Part shown: one piece after another, positions 1-7,000 of the stretch
Layout of the letters: each line of letters opens with the position of its first letter
How positions within the stretch are numbered: the stretch's first letter is position 1
Assembly (NCBI GenBank): GCA_000435615.1
Contig: FR881973.1
Span: 1-25,679 of the forward strand
DNA: 25,679 nucleotides
Source: Firmicutes bacterium CAG:238
GTDB taxonomy: Bacteria; Bacillota; Clostridia; Peptostreptococcales; Anaerovoracaceae
Direction: 5' to 3'
Position numbers and translations under genes: made by a program
The notes under the pieces: model-generated
Seen by the model: the letters and a program-made list of their open reading frames with translations, nothing else
Told to the model about the DNA's origin: nothing
Databases searched by the model: none

Positions 1-1017
1 AACTATCCGTTCTGCACGATTGAACCGAATGTCGGCGTGGTTACCGTTCCGGATGAGCGCATAACCAAGCTTCATGAAATATACAATTCAAAGAAAACAA
101 TCTACGCAACTATTGAGTTCTGCGATATCGCAGGTCTTGTAAAAGGCGCCTCCAAGGGCGAGGGTCTCGGTAACAAGTTCCTCGGTCACATTCGCGAGGT
201 TGAGGCTGTTGTGCATGTTGTACGCTGCTTCGAAAACGATAACATCGTGCATGTCGACGGAAAAATCAATCCTGCAAACGATATTGACACCATAAATACC
301 GAACTTCTTCTCAGCGATATGGAAGTTATGGAACGCAAGATTCAGAAAGCAGAGAAAAATGCAAAGTTTGACAAATCCGCAAGAGAGGAACTCGACCTTC
401 TCCAGAGGGTATACGCCCATCTTTCCGAGGGAAAAAATGCCCGCTCCATGGATCTTGACGAAGAAGAGGCGGATTATGTGAAGACCATCGGTCTTCTTTC
501 CTACAAGCCGATTATCTATGTTGCAAATGTTTCCGATGACGGCGTTGCCGATGCGGAAGCCGGTAAAAATCCTTATGTTGAGGCTGTCCGCAAAATCGCA
601 GCGGAAGAAGGTGCTGAAGTCGTTGTCATCTGTGCGGAAATCGAAGCCGAAATGGCAGAACTCGATGACGAAGAGCGCAGCATGTTCCTCGAAGAGCTTG
701 GAATCGAAGAGTCGGGGCTTGATAAACTCGTAAAAGCATCTTATGCGCTTCTGAATCTGATTTCCTTCCTGACGGCCGGTGAAGACGAATGCCGTGCATG
801 GACAATTAAGCGCGGAACCAAAGCTCCACAGGCGGCCGGCAAGATCCATACCGACTTCGAGAAGGGCTTCATCCGTGCCGAAACGATTGCCTACGATAAA
901 TTCATGGAAGTCGGCGGCTCCATGGCGGCTGCCAAAGAAAAAGGCTTTCTGCGTTCCGAAGGCAAGGAATATGTGATGAAAGACGGAGATATTGTAAACT
1001 TCCTGTTTAATGTTTAA
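1..1017 (+). CDS. ychF: YchF/OBG-family ATPase, 5' end outside window
   Basis: Ribosome-associated P-loop ATPase of the Obg/YchF group, a cytosolic housekeeping protein. The frame is open from base 1 and begins with the family hallmark NYPFCTIEPNVGVVTVPDER, so the first in-frame ATG inside the window is not the real start. About 338 residues are present against roughly 365 in the family, so only the N-terminus with the G1 P-loop is missing. Visible motifs are DIAGLVKGASKGEGLGNKFL (G3/switch region) and, at the C-terminus, the TGS-like domain with TAGEDECRAWTIKRGTKAPQ and a final DGDIVNFLFNV. YchF keeps a non-canonical G4, which explains ATP preference. It is followed by a hairpin terminator. 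Identification is certain; only the left edge is unknown. Confidence 0.97.
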   Translation, partial: NYPFCTIEPNVGVVTVPDERITKLHEIYNSKKTIYATIEFCDIAGLVKGASKGEGLGNKFLGHIREVEAVVHVVRCFENDNIVHVDGKINPANDIDTINTELLLSDMEVMERKIQKAEKNAKFDKSAREELDLLQRVYAHLSEGKNARSMDLDEEEADYVKTIGLLSYKPIIYVANVSDDGVADAEAGKNPYVEAVRKIAAEEGAEVVVICAEIEAEMAELDDEERSMFLEELGIEESGLDKLVKASYALLNLISFLTAGEDECRAWTIKRGTKAPQAAGKIHTDFEKGFIRAETIAYDKFMEVGGSMAAAKEKGFLRSEGKEYVMKDGDIVNFLFNV

Positions 1018-1033
1018 AGGTAAAAAAGCAAAG

Positions 1034-1083
1034 AGCCTTTGCGCTGCGGGCGTGTTCGTCCTGCAATACAAAGGCTTTTTTTC
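1034..1083 (+). terminator. Terminator after ychF
   Basis: AGCCTTTG at 1034-1041 pairs with CAAAGGCT at 1069-1076 and is followed by a run of eight T. The stem also has a T-rich tail on the minus strand, so it may stop the convergent HTH/TIGR01906 transcript too. Read from sequence; folding was not computed. Confidence 0.8.
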
Positions 1084-1120
1084 TGAATTGATTTGCCGAA
1101 TAAATTTGCTGCATTAATTT

Positions 1121-1339
1121 CTAAATCAATGCCAGGAGCGCGTCCCGCTCCTCTTCCGTCAGCTGCATGCTCAGGCATACACGCTCGATGGTTTCCATGT
1201 CCGGTATAAAGTCAGGCTCCATGCAAAGCTTCGTAAAGTCGTTCTTGCTCATGCCCATCCTCGAGAAGGTAATCGTTCCGTCGGCAATTTTCCTGTCATA
1301 ATATCTGAAAAACAGTGTCTTAAATGTGATTTCTTCCAT
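1121..1339 (-). CDS. Small HTH-like (XRE-type) protein, 72 aa
   Basis: A 72-residue protein starting MEEITFKTLF. The pattern (helix, a turn near MGMSKNDFTKLC, then a spaced recognition-like segment, ending VCLSMQLTEEERDALLAL) resembles the short XRE-like helix-turn-helix domains found in Clostridia at the ends of macro-domain proteins. The start at 1339 is preferred because AGAGGAAG lies just upstream; a longer frame to 1396 would run into the preceding gene. The start lies 20 bp inside the end of the TIGR01906-type membrane protein gene, so the two are probably translationally coupled. It may be a DNA-binding regulator, but no target is evident. Family assignment rests on pattern only. Confidence 0.6.
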   Translation of the reverse strand: MEEITFKTLFFRYYDRKIADGTITFSRMGMSKNDFTKLCMEPDFIPDMETIERVCLSMQLTEEERDALLALI

Positions 1340-1958
1340 ATTGCTTCCTCTTCTTTCTGTATATAAGTTCCAAAAGGATATTAATAACCGCTGCAAGCAG
1401 AATAATCAGAATCCCGCAGTGCAGGAAATACGCATCCGGCAGAATTTTGATAATCGGATCGGTTGCCGGATTAAACAGCCAGTAATCGTTTCTGAAAAAA
1501 ATCGCATGCACCATCGCGAACGTCTTGTTCCAATCGGCTGCAGCCGCCGCAAGCACAATCACGCACAAAATCGCAGATTCCGCTGCAGCCGCCCGCATCC
1601 ATCCGAAGTCCCTTCGCTTTGCAATCATTGCCGCTGCAAACACCGTTCCGAATATGGCAATCCACTGCGTCGCAAGGAAGATTTCTTTCACCTCTTCAAA
1701 GTGGATTCTGCCCTCTCGCGACATTCCGAAATCCTTGAATTCGAGCCTGTCCGGGCCGCCAATCCGGTTATAGTCAATCAGGATGTCAAAGTTTTCTCTG
1801 CACGCTTCGGCGCTTACCCCGGAAGTTTCCGGAATATTAAGCTTCTCGATATCATAATAGTAAAGCGGTTTAAAAAGCACCACCGCAGTGATTGCAATAC
1901 ACACGGCAGTCACCGCGGCAGCAAGCCCGATTAAAATGTTCTTTCCCCTCTGCGCCAT
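1320..1958 (-). CDS. TIGR01906/DUF1461-type integral membrane protein, 212 aa
   Basis: Membrane protein of unknown function. It has four predicted hydrophobic segments: about residues 8-29, 95-115, 125-147 and 180-203. The long extracytoplasmic loop after the first segment carries the family-like ENFDILIDYNRI and GRIHFEEVKEIF blocks, and a later NDYWLFNPATDPI followed by ILPDAYF matches the conserved W..NP..D...P pattern of TIGR01906 proteins. The start at 1958 is chosen because the open frame further upstream (to 2522) runs antisense through the PHP phosphatase gene and is not coding. The ribosome site is only fair (GGGG about 7 bases upstream). The 3' end overlaps the HTH-like gene by 20 bp, suggesting a two-gene operon. 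Function is not known for the family. Confidence 0.75.
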   Translation of the reverse strand: MAQRGKNILIGLAAAVTAVCIAITAVVLFKPLYYYDIEKLNIPETSGVSAEACRENFDILIDYNRIGGPDRLEFKDFGMSREGRIHFEEVKEIFLATQWIAIFGTVFAAAMIAKRRDFGWMRAAAAESAILCVIVLAAAAADWNKTFAMVHAIFFRNDYWLFNPATDPIIKILPDAYFLHCGILIILLAAVINILLELIYRKKRKQYGRNHI

Positions 1959-2022
1959 TCTTTTACCCCTATGCCTCCCCTTTCGTGCCGGCTCCGGTTT
2001 ATACTGGATTAAGCCCCAATCC

Positions 2023-2033
2023 TGTGATACAAT
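2023..2033 (+). promoter_or_regulatory. Extended -10 promoter for the PHP phosphatase
   Basis: TGTGATACAAT gives an extended -10 (TGA then TACAAT at 2028-2033) about 33 bases before the start codon. The -35 is weak (TGGATT, 17-base spacing). It fits the only plus-strand gene downstream. Confidence 0.45.
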
Positions 2034-2066
2034 ACTGCATGTAAGAAAGGAGCTTCGTATTCTGCT

Positions 2067-2969
2067 ATGAACATTATACCATATAACTACCATACGCATA
2101 CAACTTTTTGTGACGGAACCGCATCTTTGGAAGAAATGGTTCTGTCTGCCATCGACCGCGGTTTCAAAGTCATCGGTTTCTCCGGGCACAGCTGCACTGC
2201 ATATGATGGCTGCTACTGCATGAGTCTTGACGGAACGCGCAAGTACAAGGACGAAATTAAACGGCTCCGGCTGAAATACGCGGGCAAAATTTTGATTTTG
2301 TGCGGCATCGAGCAAGATTTCGGTTCTGACGAGCCAATCGATGACTATGATTATGTGATTGGCTCGGTTCATGCGACATTCCCGGATGCCGCGGAGGATG
2401 CCCGCGACTGTTTCCACGGTTTTGACCGGAGCCGGTATTATTACATTGACTGGAGCACGGACCGGATTCGTGAGGCAGTAGCTTCCGATTTCGGCGGTGA
2501 CCCGTACAGCTTCATCGAGCATTACTACGACACCGTTGCCTTGCTACCGAAGGTCACGAATTGCCACATCATCGGGCATTTTGATCTTGTGACCAAATTC
2601 AACGAAAAAGAGCCTTGGTTCGATGAAGCCAGCCCGCGGTACAAGGCCGCCGCGCGAAAGGCTCTGGATCGGATTTTTGAGACTTACCCGCTTTCGCGTG
2701 CCTCGAAATTGCCGGGGTCGGACGGCATGCCGATCTTTGAAATCAATACCGGGGCAATTTCGAGGGGCTGGCGGACCTCTCCGTACCCGGCACCTGAGAT
2801 TTTGAAGGAGGTCCGACGACGCGGCGGTCATGTCATGATCAACAGTGACAGTCATGCCACCGATACCATTGACTTCGCCTTCGAAACCGCTGCAAAGCTG
2901 GCACGCGCATGTGGCTTCACGAGCGTAAAAATCATCACCGAAAGAGGTATTGAAGACCTGCACATATAA
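2067..2969 (+). CDS. HisJ-type histidinol-phosphatase (PHP family)
   Basis: A PHP-superfamily phosphoesterase. In HisJ members the reaction is dephosphorylation of L-histidinol phosphate in histidine synthesis. Metal ligands are clear: HTHTTFCDG (His9, His11, Asp16), GFSGH (His41), CGIEQDF (Glu82), GSVH (His102), GHFDLVTKF, and the C-terminal INSDSHATD. At 300 residues it is slightly longer than B. subtilis HisJ. An AAAGGAG lies about 14 bases upstream, rather far, but the HTH motif fixes the N-terminus. It stands alone between terminators with no his genes nearby, so the natural substrate could be another phosphate ester; the PHP phosphatase call is secure, the pathway less so. Confidence 0.85.
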   Translation: MNIIPYNYHTHTTFCDGTASLEEMVLSAIDRGFKVIGFSGHSCTAYDGCYCMSLDGTRKYKDEIKRLRLKYAGKILILCGIEQDFGSDEPIDDYDYVIGSVHATFPDAAEDARDCFHGFDRSRYYYIDWSTDRIREAVASDFGGDPYSFIEHYYDTVALLPKVTNCHIIGHFDLVTKFNEKEPWFDEASPRYKAAARKALDRIFETYPLSRASKLPGSDGMPIFEINTGAISRGWRTSPYPAPEILKEVRRRGGHVMINSDSHATDTIDFAFETAAKLARACGFTSVKIITERGIEDLHI

Positions 2970-2978
2970 ATATCCAAA

Positions 2979-3034
2979 AAGGAGCTGATGCATTAGCGGT
3001 TTTCCTCTGATGCAAGCAGCTCCTTCGTTTTTTG
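2979..3034 (+). terminator. Bidirectional terminator between convergent genes
   Basis: AAGGAGCTG at 2979-2987 pairs with CAGCTCCTT at 3017-3025 and is followed by CGTTTTTT. Inside the stem, GATGCAT and ATGC can extend pairing. On the minus strand the arm is followed by TTTTT, so it can also end coaW. Confidence 0.85.
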
Positions 3035-3035
3035 T

Positions 3036-3063
3036 ATTTGCCGTATTTTGCCGTATTTTGCCG
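3036..3063. repeat. Short tandem repeat, unit CCGTATTTTG
   Basis: Two exact copies of the 10-base unit at 3041-3060 are flanked by a partial copy on each side. It lies between the terminator and the coaW stop codon, where it is non-coding. Likely a slippage product with no evident role. Confidence 0.8.
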
Positions 3064-3080
3064 CAGCAAGTATGACAGGA

Positions 3081-3923
3081 TCAGCCGACCCTCTTCAGGC
3101 AGCATTTTTCCGCAAGTGCCGTTCCGATTGCCGTACCGTATTCTCCGTCTTCCGGCACAATGAAATTAAGATCCGGGAACATAGTTTTGATCATGCGGCA
3201 TACGCATTCACATTCCGGGAAATTCGTAAGGGCACCGATAAGGATGAAATCCTTTATATTCGTTCCCTGCGAAATAAGGGCAGCGGTCTGGCAGATGGAC
3301 TCGATGACCATATGAACGATTCCGGCCGCCTTGTCCTCGCAGGTTGCCCTTGAGGATGCTTTGCCGAAATTGGAAGCAGTCACTTCAAGGTTCAGGCCCG
3401 GAAGCGGCTTGTCGGATATGTCGCCCACGCGAAGGTCGATATGTCCCACCTTTCCGCCGGAAGCAAGCTCCTGAATTTTGTCGATGTCATCGGTATTAAG
3501 CATGAGCTTCGAAAGTCCTATAATGGTTCCTCCGCCTATGCCGATTCCTCCCAAATGTGTCGTGATCCCGTCTTTAACGCCGACAAACGAAGTTCCGGTT
3601 CCCATGCTTACGACCATGAACTCGGCTTTGCCTTGTGCAAAATATCCGCCTCCCACGCCGTTTGCGGTAAACTCATCAACCTTATATGTAGGCAGACCGT
3701 ATATCGGCTGCTCTACGCCGGCACATCCCACGCCCGTAAGATTTACCTGCTGTATGTCATCTAAATTCAAGTGATTGTCATACAAAAATTTTCCGAATGC
3801 ACCGAATAAAGATGCAATCGCATTATTCGCCGAAATTTGAACCGGCTTCAGCATTTTTCCCTTATCAAACCCTGCGATTTTGGTGGTGCTTCCGCCTATA
3901 TCAATTCCTACTACGATTCCCAT
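3081..3923 (-). CDS. coaW: Type II pantothenate kinase
   Basis: Phosphorylates pantothenate with ATP, the first step of coenzyme A synthesis, in the cytosol. The N-terminal GIDIGGSTTK (residues 6-15) is the ASKHA phosphate-1 loop, GVEQP places a catalytic Glu at about residue 71, and VVSMGTGTSFV plus GGGTIIGLS are the phosphate-2/adenosine-side glycine-rich motifs. Length is 280 residues, close to S. aureus CoaW (267), which belongs to the type II (eukaryote-like) class. The start at 3923 is preferred over an upstream ATG at 3956 because AGAGGA lies 9 bases before it and the family begins MxxxxGIDIGGS. It is monocistronic with its own strong promoter. Type II enzymes generally escape CoA feedback inhibition. 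Confidence 0.93.
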   Translation of the reverse strand: MGIVVGIDIGGSTTKIAGFDKGKMLKPVQISANNAIASLFGAFGKFLYDNHLNLDDIQQVNLTGVGCAGVEQPIYGLPTYKVDEFTANGVGGGYFAQGKAEFMVVSMGTGTSFVGVKDGITTHLGGIGIGGGTIIGLSKLMLNTDDIDKIQELASGGKVGHIDLRVGDISDKPLPGLNLEVTASNFGKASSRATCEDKAAGIVHMVIESICQTAALISQGTNIKDFILIGALTNFPECECVCRMIKTMFPDLNFIVPEDGEYGTAIGTALAEKCCLKRVG

Positions 3924-3965
3924 TATGCAAAGTCCTCTTTTCTTTTCTGTAGTCAAACTTTGTTA

Positions 3966-3994
3966 ATTATATCACAGCACATATATCTTGTCTA
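3966..3994 (-). promoter_or_regulatory. Sigma-A promoter of coaW
   Basis: On the minus strand, TAGACA (3989-3994), 17 bases, then TATAAT (3966-3971), about 43 bases before the coaW start. Spacing is ideal and the -10 is perfect. Confidence 0.8.
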
Positions 3995-4006
3995 CATTAT
4001 TTTAGA

Positions 4007-7000
4007 TTAAAGTTTGCTCAGATTATGCTTCTTTTTTTCCGTTCGTTCCTCTTTTTTCGATGCGCTGATAAACCCCAAAGCACAGAAAAGCATGAGAAGA
4101 AAATAAATGCCTGCTGCCGATTCATCGCCTGTCTTTGGAATTTCTTCCTTTGGATTGTCCGGTTTCTTCGGTTTTTCCGGTTTTTCCGGTTTTTCCTGCT
4201 TGTCAAACGAGATGGTCTGCCCTTTATCTGTGATATCCCTATGCTCCGCAATCTTTACCCCATCGCAATAAATTTCCTCAAATACCACGACGTCTTTGCC
4301 TGCTAAATCCGTTGCATCAAAGGTAAAGTGGATGTCCTGCGTTCCGGTGGAAACTGCCGGCTTAAATGCTGCTTCCGCTGTCACTTCTTTCCCGTTAATC
4401 AGAACCGGCTTTCCGCTTTCCTTATCCATAATCTTTCCGCAAAGCTTGTATTCCTGCCCGGCAGTCAGGTTATAGAAGTAAACCGTATCGACGATGGTTA
4501 CATTCTTTCCCGCAAGGGCGATGTGGTCGTTTGTCCTGCTGTCCTTTGCGATGGTTCGGATAGTCGGTTTTGCAGTGTTTGGCGTTGGCGGTGTTTCCGG
4601 TTTTGCCTTATCGTTCCTAACCGGCGATGCGTTTAGATTGTCCAGGGTGTTTATCTTAATCTTGATTACATCCGCCTTGCTGTCCTGTCTTGCAAGGGTT
4701 ACGGATTTTGCAAATTTGACAGCATCCGACTGATTCACGCCGTTTACCGATGCAAGCATACGCTCGCCGTCCTTAAGCTCCCCTTTCAAAGTATTGTTTA
4801 GAATCGTCTTAAGCTTTCCGCTTCTGTCGAGGATTACTCTTACATTTGCGCCGCTTTCCGTTTTGAAGGATACAATATCGCCGGCGATTAGAAATATCTC
4901 CTTGCTTTCGGAAAGCACTTCTTCGCTTGTTTTTCCGCCTCTTTCGCGGAAGATGCTTCCTTCAATTACATTCTCGCCTGCAAGATTTACATACTTAGCC
5001 TTTGCTTCCTGCGTATAGGTCTGATTTTCGTCCTTTGTTATCGGAGTTCTCGTAACTTCTGCTGTGAGTCGGTCTGCGCCGCTTCCCGGCTCGGTTACCA
5101 CAATGCGATCTGTGATTACGGCAGGGGATTCGCCTTCCGGCAGGGTAAACTCTGCCTCAAACACGCCGCTGTAACCTGTGTAGCTTACCTTTGGAAGGAA
5201 GGTCTTTGTTACGCCGTCGTAAGTGTATGTGAACGTGTTTCCGGATAAGGTCACTTTCAGCGTTTTTTCGTTTGGAAGAATGACATCTGCACCTATCTCA
5301 CCTGTAATGGCAATCTCTGTTTTCGAAAGGTCGCTTCCTGCCGTAATCTTGATACCATCTGCTTCCACATCTTTATCGAGCGGATATTCGATTCCGTTAA
5401 TCGTGATTGTCGGCATTGGATATCTTGCCTCGGTATTGATCGTGACCTTTGCATGGTTAAAGCCGCCTGCGAGAATTTCTCCTGTTACACCGTCTGCGCT
5501 TCCTTCGCCAAAGGTGCATTGCTGGGAAGTGATTTCTTTATCCTCGCCCACTGCAAAATAAAACGGCATGTCATTGAGAAGATACCCCTGCTTTGTCGCA
5601 AGTTCTTTGATATAGTAAACGCCAAACGGAAGCTTGATATGGCTTAAGGCTTTCCCCTTGTCGTCCATCTTGATGATGTCCATGAGGGATCCCTCTTTCA
5701 GCGTGGTCTTTCCTGCCTTCAGCTCCTTGGCATTGTAAAGTCCAAAGGCTGCGCCGCCGGATTCCGCATACTGGCCGCTTTCAAATGTGGTTTCAAACAC
5801 TTTCTCAAGGTCGATTTCGGCTGTGAAGAAGCGGTTTTCAAGATTTGCACCCGCCCATACAAGCGGTGTGAACCGGTCTTTGTATGATAATTCCACTTCG
5901 TAGCCGGTATCATCCTTCACATAACCGTTTGGAGCCGAGATTTCGCGGATGATATATTTTCCGAGTGGGAGAAGCTTTGAGACTGCTTTTCCGTCTTCGC
6001 CGGTTGTGATGGTATCCACAAGCTGACCGAGGCTCGCGCGGTTTGTCTTGTAAATGTTATCAAGAACAATCACGCCAACACCGTTTCCGGATTCTGCGGT
6101 GTCAGCAAACATTGTCATGGTGTAGCCGTCTGCGAAGGTAATTTCCATCGGATTTTCGGCTGTCTGATTAGAAACGATTTCAATGCGGTAACTTTCCGCT
6201 TCGCCGGTTTCTGCCGATTCAATTCTTTCGGATTTCCATGTTACGCCCGGAATCGGCGAGCCTTCTGCGGTCGGATTCTCCGGACGAAGAGCCGAGTACC
6301 AGTCGATAATATTGTCTTTTCCGCCTTCCTTAAAGTTTAAAGTTGGAACAATATACTGATAGTCTTTGTCAACCGCACTCTGCGGAAGCGTAAGAATCGT
6401 CTTCATGGAGCCGCCTGCATAATACATTTCCGTCTTGATCCCGTCTTTGGTTAAGAAGAAAATCGGGGAAGTCGGTTCTTTTCCTGTGAAAGTTACGGTA
6501 TTTCCGTCTTCGCTGTAGGTATAGCCTGCGCCGATGTCATAGACCGGAGTAATGGAAGATACCGGCTTTGTGATCTTTACTACCACATTTTTGTCCGCAG
6601 CGGAGGCCTTTGCATCTACCGTAAAGCCGTCCCAGGCGAAAGTGAAGCCGTTCTCATCGCCGCAGGCCTGTTCGTATCTTGCGGTAAATTTCTGAACGAG
6701 CATCTTTTTGAAGTTGCCGTTCGCATCGCAGTCCTGCCAGGTTGTGCCGTCACTGAGTAAAATCTTGTACTTTATGCCATCTTCTGCGGCTTTGCTTGCG
6801 ATGATGTGGTGCGTTTCTTCTTCCGGATCACCGGTAAAGGAAACAAGGCTATAGCTTTCCGGAAGCGTATAGGTTGGAATCGGAGTTCCGTCTTCATCAC
6901 AGCGAACCATGGAGTTTTCGGAAACAAATTCGCCTGCCTGATAGTAACCGATGGTTTCCACTGCAAAATCATCGCCAATCTTTACAACTGCTTTTTCGCC

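Noticed and set aside
88..1071. Long minus-strand frame opposite ychF (327 codons)
   Set aside because: Cys/Phe-rich composition typical of the complement of a coding region; ychF on the plus strand is certain.
1959..2522. Open minus-strand frame extending the TIGR01906-type protein to 400 residues
   Set aside because: It runs antisense to the well-supported PHP phosphatase and adds no family sequence; the signal-like N-terminus and family length fit the start at 1958.
3036..3063. Possible start of a CRISPR array (10-bp repeated unit)
   Set aside because: Units are contiguous with no spacers and far too short; it is a simple tandem repeat.
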